Shown here: positions 21,463 through 32,925 of the stretch, in pieces
Position numbering within the stretch: the stretch's first letter is position 1
How the letters are laid out: each line of letters starts with the position of its first letter
Assembly: GCF_050947875.1 (NCBI RefSeq)
Contig: NC_134576.1
Coordinates: 51,190,255-51,254,254, forward strand
Direction of reading: 5' to 3'
DNA: 64,000 bases
DNA from: Dermacentor variabilis
Taxonomy: Eukaryota; Arthropoda; Arachnida; Ixodida; Ixodidae
Made by a program: the position numbers and the translations under genes
The notes under the pieces: generated by a model
What the model was told of the DNA's origin: nothing
What the model saw: the letters and a program-made list of their open reading frames with translations, nothing else
The model's database searches: none

Positions 21463-22756
21463 TGGTAGTCAACACAGTTGTTTAGTCTGCACTATAGCCG
21501 GTACCAGCCGACGAAATAATCTGCAAACACAATGCCGGATACAAAAAAGACGGAAGAGTTAGCTCGCTCAGAAATAGTGTCCTGAAAATAAGCGTGGTGG
21601 AGCGAGCGCATGGTTGCATTGCTCAAGTTTTGACCCAGACACATTGCAACAGACGATAATAAGTTACGTAGCGGAATCAGAGACCTATGTCTACCTTTCA
21701 TATAAGACTCGTGAGGGGAGCACGTGTGCCGAGAGGTAAGCAAGCAAGCATACCAGAGGAGCGATAGGCTGATAAAAGGGAAACATTTGGAGGCGTGAAA
21801 TCAACTGGAGTCGAAGACAGTTGCCGAAGTCTTGACTCACGGAACATCACTTGGTCCATCGCTTTTGATCGCTGCAGTTTTGCAAGCAAGGCGACAGAAG
21901 TGTGCATCATGCAGTTATAAGCTGTTTATTACGGGGTCCTCACGCAGGGGCAGACTTCAACACAGCACAGGCAAGTTAACGGGCCGTGTGTTCTTTTCTG
22001 CAGTATTCGTCTATCATTTATGCGATCATCAGCCGTCAAGGTAGTTTTTGTGAACAAATTAAATCAGGTAAAGAAAATATCCCATTTACTTCCGTTTTTA
22101 AAAAGACGTGGCTTCCAACCGAAAAGAATTAATTCTAAATTATCCCATGCCATCGTTTTCAGTGCGCAATTTCAAGAGTAAATATTTCTCTGTGCACGAA
22201 ATGTGAAACGTGTCATGTGTGTACGCAACTGGGATAGCCGCGCGGACAACGTAGCTCGCGATAAGCAAGAACAAACATTAAGCTGGCATTCGCACCAGCG
22301 ACCGACATAAGTTCACGAGCAGCCGCGACACCGGCGAACACGAACTGCCCATCGCCGCACCAACAGAAGCAGTTTATCGCGATTGGTGCCGTTAACGCCT
22401 GCTTTCGCAACCACGGACACGCAATCTATGCGTCAGCCGTGCTTCCCGGCTACTGCGCCGCTGATTAGTCCAGCACATTTGCGACGCCATATATAGCTTG
22501 AACCACGAAGCGGTAAAATTGGTCAGTTCGCGGCAAATGAATTCGGTCAGTTTCCCATCAAAGCGACCCTTTAAGACTCGCTTGACCACCGTTGTGAATG
22601 TCGCATAACACGGCATCCTTACCAGTTCCAGGTGACGTGTTATCGGATCCGACTTTACGTACTATGTAACCTCTCTTGAGAATTACATAAACCAATACAG
22701 CTACTCGACAGTAGCAGCATCTACGAGTTATCACTCTCAATATGCGCGCTGGCGTG

Positions 22757-23495
22757 TAGAGTTAATGCAGAAGGGTGGGTCAAAAAATTAATCTGCAGAA
22801 AACTAATGTTTAACAGTCTCGGAAGAGAACAGTAGTTTATGATAGGTAGCGAGACACTGGAAGTGGTAAGGGAATACATCTGCTTAGACCACGTAGTGAC
22901 AGCGGATCCTGGTCGTGAGACTGAAATAATCAGAAGGATAAGAATGGACTGGGGAGCGTTTGGCAGACATTCTCAGATCATGAACAGCAGGTTGCTATTA
23001 TCCCTCAAGAAAAGTGGCATAACAGCTGTGTCTTCCAAGTACTTACGTACGGGGCAGAAACCTAATCCCTCAAGAAAAGTGGCATAACAGCTGTGTCTTC
23101 CAAGTACTTACGTACGGGGCAGAAACCTAGAGGCTTATGAAAAGGGTTCTACTCAAATTTGGGACGACGCAACGAGCTATGGAAAGAAGAATGATGGGTG
23201 TAACGTTAAGGGACAAGAAAGTGCAGATTGGGTGTGGGAACAAACGCGAATTGAAATCAAGAAAAATAAATAGGCATGGGCAGGACATGTAACGAGGAGG
23301 GAAGATAACCGATGGTCATTAAGGGTTACGGATTGTATTCCGAGGGAAGGGAAGCGTCGCAGGGGTCGGCAGAAAGTTAGGTGGGCGGATGAGATTAAGA
23401 AGTTTGCATGGACGACATGGCCACAATTAGTACATGACCGGGGTAGTTGGAGAAGTATGGGAGATGCCTTTGCCCGGCAGTGGGCGTAGCCAGGC

Positions 23496-23539
<44 letters not shown>

Positions 23540-23560
23540 ATGATGATGATGATGATGATG
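22757..23560 (+). pseudogene. RTE-type LINE 3' part with (GAT)n tail
   Basis: Frames give LMFNSLGRE, then MIGSETLEVVREYICLDHVV, RRIRMDWGAFGRHSQIMNSR, ERRMMGVTLRDK and a C-terminal WRSMGDAFARQWA-like stretch. This order is typical of the RT thumb and C-terminus of RTE clade ORF2, often mis-annotated as craniofacial development protein 2-like. The copy is 5'-truncated, contains frameshifts and a 65-bp internal duplication (23001-23130), and ends in a pure (GAT)n tract at 23496-23560 that is probably the element's own tail. Confidence 0.85.
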
Positions 23561-23814
23561 ATCTGGTTGAGTTGATACAGTCGACTTTGCAGCTACTCTG
23601 GAACCATCTGCCGCAGCCACGCGACAGCACTGGGGAGATTGCGCTGCGGCTCGGCCGGCTGGACGCGTATTCTCCCCCTCCCCTCGGCACTTCGTTTCAG
23701 CCGTGGTTGGGGCGGATTTTCTTTATTCATTAGGGCCCTCTCTTTTTTTTTCTTGCGACAATGGAATGGCATGCGCTTAGGGGGAAAGCGTCGAAATTGA
23801 CGGAGGTGCGAAGA

Positions 23815-23895
23815 AACAACGAGCGGTCCAGCGATACTGCGGCGTCAAGGACTGTCGCAACCAGAAAGGCTATCCCGGGATAAAGCCAATCACGA
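23815..23895 (+). pseudogene. Possible THAP zinc-finger fragment
   Basis: The frame reads RYCGVKDCRNQKGYPGIK. C-x4-C followed by N and a 'PG(I/V)K' turn is how many THAP domains begin. The downstream FH..P, W, R..F and C..H positions cannot be followed, so this is a scrap from a transposon or THAP gene. The assignment rests on fewer than 20 residues. Confidence 0.35.
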
Positions 23896-24479
23896 TAATG
23901 GAACCATTCATACCAATAGCGACCCTCTTAAAGCGCATCAAGGTTCAAAAACATTTAAATGTAAAGAACTGTCTTTTAAGGAGTTCAGTGTGAAAATGAC
24001 TTTTCTCAATGCGTGAGCCATTCCGCCGCAGTGTGGGACTCCGAATTCATTGCAGCGACCGGGGCTTCTCTAACGTGGGTCTAAAATTAGACACAAAAAT
24101 ATAATCGTTTCGCTGAAACAAATTCTATCCACCACCGTGTCAGTGATGAAAACAGCGGCTTCCAGCAAAGCAGCGCAACGCCATATGGACAAAGGTACCG
24201 CGATAGCTTTGTATTCAGCATTTCCCCCGCAAGCGGTAATCGTTATAACAAAAAAACAACAAAACAACGATATGCGCAGGTAATTCGTATGCGCGGTTTT
24301 TTTTAAAGTCCCTAAAGAATTCTTGCGATATGTTTTCCTTAAAAAGAACTGTACCACCACTGCAGTGTCTACGTGCGAGTGTCAAGGCTTTGAAAGCACG
24401 CATGCGTCTACAAAAAAGTATTTTGTTAACTTATGCGCATTTGCTTGTCGGCAGATGGTGTGAAGCGAAAAGAAATATC
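23896..24479. other. No recognisable feature
   Basis: No gene or repeat was recognised with confidence. Confidence 0.4.
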
Positions 24480-26420
24480 TATTCAGCGCGATTACTCTCG
24501 CGATACGTTGCAAGAAAGGAAACTGCTATGATTACAATTTATGCCTTGAAATTTTTGATTGTGTGTAACTTCATGCCCAGTAATGCCCAGCAGCAATATA
24601 TTCTTTCAATGTCCTCTATGGGTTATCCTAGAATGGTTGTTGGAACCACTATCACACAAAATATAGCGTGTGATTCTTGTTCTGTTTTATTTCTGCACGT
24701 GCCGTTTTTATCGTGTAGCATTGGGCTGGAGGGCCAATGACCTGCTCGGCAAACACTGATTGCAGCACAATTCAAAAGTGTTACATTTATTGAATATTCT
24801 TTCCCAAGCGACCATTTTTGAACGCGTTTCTATTAGTTGTGTCAATATGGGAAAAAAATGTTTGTGTGGGAAGTGCTGGAAGCTGGTCACGTGCAAAAGG
24901 TATGCGTATCTATGGTAGTGCAAGAAACGGTTGTTCTCCGCACCAGCGTCAGTTGCACTTCGCTCCTCGAACAGGCAGGAAATGTGTCGAATGAGTTCCC
25001 GAACAACAATTTGCAATGCGGATAACGCGGTTTTGAACCATGAATCCCTTACCTAAGAAAAGGCCAATTTTGTGCCAAAGCATTTTCCCTTGCATTTGCC
25101 CCTAAATGGTTCCCTGACTTCTAAGATCATATTTTAGAACGTCAGCGTCCTTATAGACGATTTGCATACAACTACATTTATCTGCCGCCACGAGGGAATA
25201 CCGAGGCATTTCATTGTACGCAGATGGCGAAGTGGTTTAACCGCAAGCGGCTGCTTCCGAACGCACCTCCCAAATTAACGCGTGTGATTTGAATTTACTG
25301 GAAAAGCGGAAGAACGTTATGGTTCTCGACCTGAAATTTCGGCCAAAACAAATATCCAGCCGCGGGATGTGGGATTCACGGGCATGCAGATAGGGCATTT
25401 TCTGGCACAATTTTCGCAGCAATAAAACAGATGTTTGGACGAGTTGGTAAGGCTTAATTGAAACAGAACCGTGTCGGTTATCCCTGCTTGTCCCCGTGAA
25501 CACCGCGCTGTTCTGTTTCAAATTTCTCAGCAATGCGTTATCGCATTTGCTTAACTGAGTTATCAAACCGCTTACGCAGGAATAGGTCTGGGCTGGCTCC
25601 CATTATCGACGTGCTTCCTCTGCGGACTTCCATTTCTGCTCTGGGAATTACTTATCTACGGCAAAGTTAGTAAGTATGTGCGCCGTGGTTCTCAATACCT
25701 CAACAAGTAAACTAACACATCTTTATTGGGTAGCAAATCGTGCAGATGTGTTTTTCGCAAGAGGCTACTTCGCTGAACAATACAACGGCGGCAAACTCGC
25801 AAACGGTTCCACAACCGCGAAAGAAGTGCATGACGGTAGAGAGGGGCGTACCTCGCACATGCGCAGATAGCTCCTTGCGGCATGCTATAACTCTGATAGT
25901 CAAAAAGCGCAAACCGCCTCTTCGTTATTATCTTTTATATAGACACGTAAAGATGAGGGCGTAGCCCAGATCTTAGCGAAATGTCACCATTCTCTCAAGT
26001 TAGTGCAAGTAACGTGTCAAAGAAACCAGGCACACAAGAAAAAATAAAATCATAGAAAAAAAATGAGAAACGGGGCCACCCGCCGTGGTTGCTCAGTGGA
26101 TATGGTGTTGGTCGGCTGAGCACGAGATCGCGGGATCGAATCCCGGCCATGGCGACCGCATTTCTATGGGGGCGAAATGCGAAAACACCCGTGTACTTAG
26201 ATTGAGGTGCACGTTAAAGAACCCCAAGTAGTCGAAATTGCCGGAGTCCTCCACAAAGGCGTGCCTCATGATCAGAAAATGGTTTTGGCACGTAAAACCC
26301 CATAATTTCATTTATTTTAGAAACAGGGCAAAGGGGGGTGGGGGTTTTATCTGTGACACCTGGAACAGCTTTTATATATTGTGAAAAAATAACAAGTAAA
26401 GGTACAGCTCAATAAGACTT
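24480..26420. repeat. Repeat R, copy 2 (with SINE)
   Basis: It follows copy 1 (2690-3895, 6415-6760) and copy 3 (40363-41400) through the same landmarks, including AACGCGGTTTTGAACC, CACGAGGGAATA, ATTATCGACGTGC and GCACATGCGCAGATAGCTCC. The gypsy insertion of copy 1 is absent here, so this copy and copy 3 are empty sites. The SINE at 26077-26318 lies in its distal part. Confidence 0.8.
26077..26318 (+). mobile_element. Ruka-like tRNA-derived SINE
   Basis: The tRNA-like head (CCGCCGTGGTTGCTCAGTGG and B-box GGATCGAATCC) starts near 26078. The body contains GGGGGCGAAATGCGAAAACA, CGTTAAAGAACCCC, GTCCTCCACAAAGGCGTGCC and GGCACGTAAAACCCC, and it ends in ATTTCATTTATTTT. Flanks AGAAACGGGGC (26066-26076) and AGAAACAGGGC (26319-26329) form a one-mismatch target duplication. 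Confidence 0.9.
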
Positions 26421-27299
26421 GTTCGGCGATTTGGTTAATACCGCGAGGAAATAAATACATGCGCGAAGCACCTCACCACATTGTCACAACCACAGATTAG
26501 AGCAACCCGCGCAGAAGATACTTCTCACTATATCCATTAAAGAAATAGATCTGAAAGTTCACCCTCTAAGAGATATACAGGGTCTCCCAGGTAACTTTAG
26601 CTAGAGTTTAAAACCAAGGTAATGTTGTTTGCCGTCGCTTGGAGATACTAAAATTATTTTTTTCGTTCTGCCTATTTAGGTAAAAATTCAATTATTTGAA
26701 TATTAATATCAAATATTATGAATAGATTAAAGGGGTCGATAAGAAAATTGTATAGCGACATAAAACATTCCGGATACAGCTTTCGGTTGCTCAATAATAC
26801 GTGCTACACAAGTGCTTTTCCGAGCGTGAATGAAGCCCGCAAATTCACGCAAAATCGCCGCATGACTGACCGCTAGAGCCTCCCCCTCCTGACCACGCCA
26901 ATGTTCTGACTTGTACGGTGGCATTCACTGCTTCACAATTCCTTCCAAGTGCACTGTAGCTGAAAACGACAAGCACCGTTTCAAACTTCCAAGATCTGCA
27001 GTCCAAGGAACAAATATCACCTTGCCTATATGTACGATGTACCTCTTGTTTTTCATGGGCTTTCGGTTTTTTTCTTCACACAACCTCCTTCTGGAAAGCA
27101 CCACGTGACTAATTACGCAATCTTATTTGACGTTCAATGCTTCCATCTGTTTTTGTTGTAATTGTAGTCGAGGAGAACCTCGCCTCTTGCTATTCCTCCT
27201 TAAAACATCGTGATTGCCTCAATATATTCAGCTATACAAAAGCTGATAGTGCATGACTCAATAACTGCGTTGTAAGCGCCTTTAAGCGCACAAATGTAT
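26421..27299. other. AT-rich stretch without a recognised gene
   Basis: No repeat or coding segment was recognised. Confidence 0.4.
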
Positions 27300-27383
27300 C
27301 GGCTTGTAGCTTAAGTAAAGCAAGAAATACGAAGGTACCTAAGTGTGTAATAATTTTTTCTCAACCCCGCTCTCCTTTTTCAG

Positions 27384-27398
27384 ACAGTTGCTCAAAAG
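27384..27398 (+). other. Candidate 15-nt micro-exon 1
   Basis: CTCTCCTTTTTCAG precedes ACAGTTGCTCAAAAG, followed by GTAAGCAGC. In phase 1 (one base supplied by the previous exon) it would encode (D)SCSK. The length is a multiple of three. Both splice sites match consensus well. No transcript evidence is available. Confidence 0.45.
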
Positions 27399-28189
27399 GT
27401 AAGCAGCAGATGTACTGATTGGCCAACTCCACCTGCAATACTTCCCATTGAATTCGTTTCTATTCATTGCGATGTACTTGCTACGCTATGCGTTAGCGGG
27501 GAATTCGCTTATGTAGTTAGACTAGTAAAAGGTCATGTCTTATTACCACGTAAACGCTGATTTCATTCGAGCACATTTCTTTTATTACATTTCTCAAAGT
27601 ATGTTTAGAATCATAAATATCTAAAATTGTTATCGTGTGAATCACTTATCTTGACAACGTTTTGCAATATCGCCACTGACGAAAGAGAAACACAAAAGTT
27701 GAGTCACTTTAGCATAAGCTACAGAGGATAAAGGCGGAAGCCTGCGCGCTCAAGACACATTCATTACAACACTGGACATTCTCATTCGAAAGCGTTGTTA
27801 CTTCCTATTACTTGTTTTCTCTCACAAAAGGTCGTGGGTCGAGTGCCTTGACTCGACTTCACCCTAATTAGCACCAGAGTTCGTGGCTTGAACTCCCACC
27901 AAAAGTAGAGCATACGATTCCCAGCAAAATGGCATGGCTTTGACAACCTTAATATCTCTATAATAGCTGTGCCATAATTAACATCGCCTTAACAGCAAAT
28001 GCAGTTCGTTCATCATTGCATGCATTATTTAGGAACATTTAGCCATTACCTTCACGTTATTACACTGAAGACTTAAACTTCATATGCATATAATAACCCT
28101 ACCCCTGGTATTTATGATTGAAACTGTATCGCATTCACTAACGCAAGTTTTACTCATAACTCCCTCGTTTTGAACATAACACTAATTTG

Positions 28190-28466
28190 TGCCCGTACAA
28201 ACATATTCAAGTACAATTTTTTTCCACGTACAATAGACCTTTGGAGTTCATTATCCGGTAACATTTTTCACTATCCCTAAAAGATTTTGTAGCTACCACT
28301 GGTAAGCACTTCGCTAACATGTAAAGCGCTTCTTTTTTAGTCATTCAGCTTTTCCTGTACATATGTGTTCTTAACGCGTAATGTATTATAATGTATAATG
28401 TTCCCACTCCTGCTATAGCCCTATTTTGGGCTGCAGCATATGTAAGTAAATAAATAAATAAATATA
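28190..28466 (+). mobile_element. CR1/jockey-like LINE 3' end
   Basis: FFPRTIDLWSSLSGNIF-like residues (near 28218-28270) match the usual C-terminal 'FxPRTI..WNSLP' of such LINE ORF2 proteins. A 3' UTR with TTTTGGGCTGCAGCATATGT follows, then an (AAAT)n-type tail at 28444-28466. The copy is heavily 5'-truncated. Confidence 0.65.
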
Positions 28467-28760
28467 GCTACACTAAAAACATGATTACCAACCGCACGTG
28501 TCGGGTACGAGGCCTTTTTACACAGAAACTTTGATGCTCTTTGCAGTGAGTTGACGAAAATCACGGAACTGTAATCGAGAGAGTATTGCAGTTGCTGCTC
28601 ATTTGCGCGGTGGTGTCCGAAGCCTCACGACCGTCTGATAGCACTAGTTTCCTGATAAAATCAAGCATCATTTTACCGTTCACATAATTTTATTGCAAGC
28701 GTATATTGCAAGTATATATTAACCTTCTTTCTTCTCAACAGCCTTACGCTCTATTTTCAG

Positions 28761-28775
28761 ACCGACATCGGAAAG
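28761..28775 (+). other. Candidate 15-nt micro-exon 2
   Basis: CGCTCTATTTTCAG precedes ACCGACATCGGAAAG, followed by GTAAGCAGCC. In phase 1 it would add (D)RHRK. The flanking introns are homologous to those of candidates 1 and 3, but the 15 nt are not. Confidence 0.45.
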
Positions 28776-28925
28776 GTAAGCAGCCGATGTACTCATTAGC
28801 CAACTCCATCTACAATGCTTCCCATTCCATTCCTTTCTAAGTTTCTAAGTAGCCCATTAGTGCTGATTTGATTGCAGCACATTTCTCTTATTACATTTCT
28901 GAATGTATTTCATAGAATCCTAAAC

Positions 28926-29143
28926 GCCTGTGCGTGCTTTTTACATAATCTCCTTCCTTTTATATATCTGCTATGCTTGATCATGCTGTGCTTTGTTTTG
29001 TTTTTAGTTCAGCCACTGTACAGTTGTCTTAGGTTTATTTTTGAGTTGTTTCCATTGTACTTAACAGTTCTTTGTTACATTGCCCCCTTACTCAATGCCC
29101 GACAGGGCATGTAAGGTGTTTTCTAAATAAATAAATAAATAAA
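28926..29143 (+). mobile_element. LINE 3' UTR fragment with (AAAT)n tail
   Basis: This insertion interrupts the intron unit. In the first unit the flanks ...ATAGAATC...(A)ATAA and GTTGTTATCGTGTCAA are contiguous. It ends CCCGACAGGGCATGTAAGGT then AAATAAATAAATAAATAAAT, a non-LTR 3' end. No coding sequence remains. Confidence 0.6.
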
Positions 29144-29405
29144 TAATGTTGTTATCGTGTCAAGTACCGATCTTGAAAACGTTAAGCAAATTCGCCATCG
29201 TTGAAAGACAAGCACAAAAGTTGACAGTCAGTTTAGCATACGTTAGTGAGGATGAAGGCGGAAGCCTGCGCACTCACTAGACATTTATTATATCACATGA
29301 CATTTCCATTTAAATGCGTTATTACTTGCTGTTACTTGTTTTCTGTCACTAAAGGTAGTGGGTACGAGTGCCTTAATAAATTCTACTTAATTAAATGTGC
29401 CTCAA

Positions 29406-29444
29406 CTTCGCCTTAACACCAAATGTGGAGGTGTTAAGGCGAAG
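29406..29444. repeat. Perfect 15-bp hairpin
   Basis: CTTCGCCTTAACACC (29406-29420) and GGTGTTAAGGCGAAG (29430-29444) are exact reverse complements with a 9-nt loop. A third related copy of CGCCTTAACA follows at 29461. It lies in a region of degenerate repeats of TTAATTAACACCAAAGGTCG and GTCGTGGGTTCGA (also at 27829 and 29549). Confidence 0.8.
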
Positions 29445-30951
29445 GTAAATGTGGTGGTGTTCGCCTTAACAACAAATGTGGCCGGTACGCCCACATCTGT
29501 AAATTTGGTTGTGAGTTCGAGAGCCTGTATTAACTGCGTCTTAATTAATACCAAAGGTCGTGGGTTCGACTCCAACCCTTCGCGATATAAACTGGAATTA
29601 TACTTTGGTCGCTTGAATTTTGTTGCCATAACAACGGAAAACGGATTTTTCGATCCATGAGCCATCTGAAGATTTTAGGTTCAGCATATTGCTACGCGGA
29701 ATGCCTGTACCTTACGAAAGCCCGCGAATGTATCAAAAGCCTCTCAATTGTCCTAAACTGCAATTTTATGTGCAATGCTTTCGTTTCCATCCTTTTGCAA
29801 CTGCTGCGTTGTACATGCTAGGCTATGCGTTATGGAGTGATTGGGTCATCTATTTAGAGCATTAATAACATCATATTACTACTAGGTACCCGGCGAGCTT
29901 AATTTATCTGAGCACCTTTCTTTTATTACAATTCGGAAAGTATTTTCAAGAATATAATAAGTATATTAGTGTTATCTTCTGAATTACCAATCTTGCCACC
30001 GTTTTGTAACATAACCGTTGCTTAAAGACAATGCTCTTGCCACGAGAAACATAATCTGTGTTAATGCATAAGCGCACAGTTCCTTACACTGATTATGTTG
30101 CTAGGCAGAGGACATATACTTTATCAAATCTCTTGAACGCAAAAAAAAAAACTGCCTTCCTTGCGGCTTTGACATGACGGCAGCACGATTTCACAACAAT
30201 GAAGTAAGCAGCCAAGGCATACAATTAAAAGGGTGCCCCAGAGTGGCGGTCCATTTTAAACATCAGATACCTCGAATGACCTGATTAGCGTTTTTTTCAT
30301 GATTTGGACTACCCGCATTGCATTTCTTTGTTGAAATATCTGAGGAATTGGAAAATTGGAGAACTCTCATTGAGGTCAGTGAACATTCTCGCCAGTGCTT
30401 CGTAACAGCGTTTTGAGTAAAGAAAAATCTATCTAACTTACTGTTTAGGAATGCATAACTGTGCATTTAGTAACGCTGAAAGCGTGGTTTCCGACATCAC
30501 GTGTCTGGTACCGCAGCCTTTCTATACAGAAACTTTACTCCTCTTTGGAGTCTATTGACATCTGCTGCCGGGCTAGTTGGTACTTAACTTTTAGGAATGG
30601 TTTTAAACGCACAAAAATATACGACACGGACAAGCGCACTGTCCACACACTGGTGTGCCGGCCCGCGTCTTTTATTCTGTTGTGCGTGCCTTATATTTCT
30701 TGCGCATAACACCATTTCTAAAATCCTCTTGGGAGTGAGTTGACGAAAGTTGCTTGGGGATTTTTACGTTACAGGTGCTTTTGATGTGCCTTGCGGTATT
30801 CGAAGCCTCATGATCGTCTCAAAACGTAATTTTCCTGATAAAATTATGTATCGTTTAACGTTTAAATAATTTACTGCAAGCAATGCATACAATAGTAGAT
30901 AAATGTATAATAAACTCGTTTTTTCAAATTTGCTTTATGCTCCTTTTTCAG

Positions 30952-30969
30952 ACATAAGTGCCACCAATG
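30952..30969 (+). other. Candidate 18-nt micro-exon 3
   Basis: TGCTCCTTTTTCAG precedes ACATAAGTGCCACCAATG, followed by GTAAGCAAGAG. In phase 1 it would add (D)ISATN. The length is again a multiple of three, so inclusion or skipping would keep the frame. Confidence 0.45.
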
Positions 30970-31119
30970 GTAAGCAAGAGCTGTACTAATTAGCAAACTC
31001 CGATTTCATCTGCAATGTATTCGTTTCCATCCGTCTCCAAGTCTTGCCTTGTACTTTCTAGGTCATGCTTTAGCGAAGAATGTGGTTATAGATTTAGAGC
31101 ACTACACCTTATCACTTAA

Positions 31120-32862
31120 AGGGAAGCTGAAGAGTCTGTAGAATTCAATGAGACTCTCATATACGGATGCGGGAACCTTAGAAACCATGAAGGTAAAATT
31201 TTGGGGGGGATTTTTCACTTAGGAGCGACGCAATTGTCGGTTAAAATTGCGCTGTAGCTCCGCCCCTCGTCGAGCGCCGCGCGCTGCTGCTGACGCTGAC
31301 GATGCAAGCGGAGACCGGAAACGGCGGCGTAGTGACGTCAACACTGGTGTTCCGCTCCTTCGCAGTCTCCGCGACCGTGCCTGACCGGTTTTATTTCTGC
31401 GTGCGTGCCGTCCTAATCTGCTTCGCTCGACCCTACATTCCTTTATTTGTGTGTATATAGAAGTGGTAGCTGACGTGCGTAGCATGAATTGAACTTTAGG
31501 CCGATCATGCCGGCGTTCTGCGCAGCCTACGCTTACACGAACACCAGCGGCCGCGACGATGTTCCTATGTTCCATTAGTTCCTGCAAGACAAGAAGCTTT
31601 CAGCTAAGTGGGAGGCTGCTGTGAAGCGAAACAACTTCAAGCGCTCAAGAACAACAGTGCTGGGCTCTAACCACTTCCGTGACGATTACTACCGGAGTTT
31701 ATCAATAATGCGTGCTTTGTGTTCTCCTAAAAAAATAGTTAGCACGCTGAACGGAAGGTGCATGTTTATCGCGCACCCTTGAAGCAGGTTTCATCGCCAA
31801 GCGCCGCGAATTTTCTATTCGCACGTGTGTTGTGAAACAGCCTGCATGCAGCTACCATAACGTAGTGCAAGCGCAAAGTTTGCATGTGTTGGAAAGCCTG
31901 CTCACGCCAAGACGCTGCGCTCCCCCTTCTCTCGCACACATAAGAAACCGACCATCTCACGCAGCCGACGGAATTCGCCGGTTACGAGTAGCGTGCGGAT
32001 GGCGCACTGATGAAGGTTCTATACTGCACGTGCTACAACAGCCGATAAACTTTTCCAGCGTTCAAACCGTCTGCGTAGATTGCCGACAGCTTTGGGGCAG
32101 CGCACAAATGCTGAAGATCGCATCACTGCTTACGTTCTACGAGGAGGCATGCAGGAACATAACACTACAGTTGTTTGCCCGGAAACATACTCACTGGAAC
32201 GCTGAATGCAGCTTAGCAAAAAACGTACTCGCCAAAGAACATTTCCAACACAAGGAGATAACACTTCCCCGTCGTTCGCGTGGAAAGCAGTGCTTGCACC
32301 AGCATTTTTTGCTTCTTGGAGAGGCCAGCTCTTCGCAATCGGCTCGTACATGTAGTATGTATAAAAGTATGTACGTACGTGTAGTATGTAAAAGTATAAA
32401 CCCTTTACAAGTGATATTGCACGCGACAGCGACAGCGCTACAAGCGAGGCGATGGCTGTCGCGTTCAGTCGTCGTCTGCAAGCCGAACTCCACCGTCGCG
32501 CGCAAAATCGCTCTCGTAGAGTTTGGACTTAACGCCGAACTCCTCAGAGAAGCGCACGCTCTCGAAAATTTCCATGACCGTCTCAGCAAAACACCACCAA
32601 ACTACTTTGCGCCGTGCTTCGTGTGTAGCGGCAGCAGTCGGTCCGGACGAACACCATTGTCGACGTCACGAGGCGCCCGACCAATCACAGGCTGAAGCGA
32701 GGCGCGCGAGCTGGGCGTGTCTGCTGCTGAACTTTTCGTCGAAATAAAATATGTTGGCGCTTTCTTTCACTCAATTTCGATGCGATATTCGAAGTCAGAG
32801 GGTTGAAAACCACGGCGTACTGATCTTCACTCATTTTTTTTTTAAAAGCTTTCAGCTTCCCT
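31120..32862 (+). mobile_element. Kolobok-like DNA transposon with THAP remnant
   Basis: Terminal inverted repeats AGGGAAGCTGAA (31120-31131, and reversed at 32851-32862) are flanked by TTAA (31116-31119 and 32863-32866). A degraded THAP domain is encoded near the left end (31507-31695). THAP plus TTAA duplication points to the Kolobok superfamily. The paralogous intron unit at 38362-38391 (TTTTAAGTGCCAGGTTAGC) has a single TTAA followed by the same flank found after 32866 (GTACGGGTTTAGCC), a clean empty site. The interior has a 287-codon open plus-strand frame (31832-32695) with no recognised domain. The minus strand has a short frame, EIFESVRFSEEFGVKSKLYE, starting with an ATG at 32575 in what would be the 5' part of a right-end transcript. 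No DDE residues were found. Confidence 0.78.
31507..31695 (+). pseudogene. Degenerate THAP domain
   Basis: The frame reads MPAFCAAYAYTNTSGRDDVP, MFH, a stop codon, [20 protein letters not shown] and then [16 protein letters not shown] domains have the pattern M-P-x2-C-x(2-4)-C ... F-x-F-P ... W ... R ... F ... C-x2-H-F. Here the second zinc cysteine is Y, the FP proline is L, the third cysteine is G, and a stop follows FH. The tryptophan, the arginine and the HF pair remain. Such domains recognise transposon ends. This copy could not fold a complete zinc site. Confidence 0.7.
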
Positions 32863-32925
32863 TTAAGTACGGGTTTAGCCAATTTTTAGTCAACCCGCAC
32901 CGCGGAACTCACGGACCGATGGCGT

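Larger units (their letters stand above)
12236..22740. repeat. Duplicated block A (paralog of 45768-55300)
   Basis: The order is collinear and in direct orientation with block B: LINE remnant, sequence with TAACTAGT repeats, (CA)n-rich tract, purine tract, MITE, 62-bp minisatellite and RTE 3' end. Identity is very high over long stretches, for example 18950-19330 against 51915-52310. Differences are mainly indels: A carries 13843-14482, 15826-15883, 17646-18285 and about 22040-22370, which B lacks. B carries 47811-48805, which A lacks. No reading frame is conserved between copies with a coding-type substitution pattern. Confidence 0.88.

Noticed and set aside
23496..23560. Poly-aspartate coding repeat
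   Set aside because: It is the (GAT)n tail of an RTE LINE, not a protein-coding tract.
26078..26150. Possible tRNA gene
   Set aside because: It is the tRNA-like head of a SINE with target duplications. The cloverleaf is not intact.
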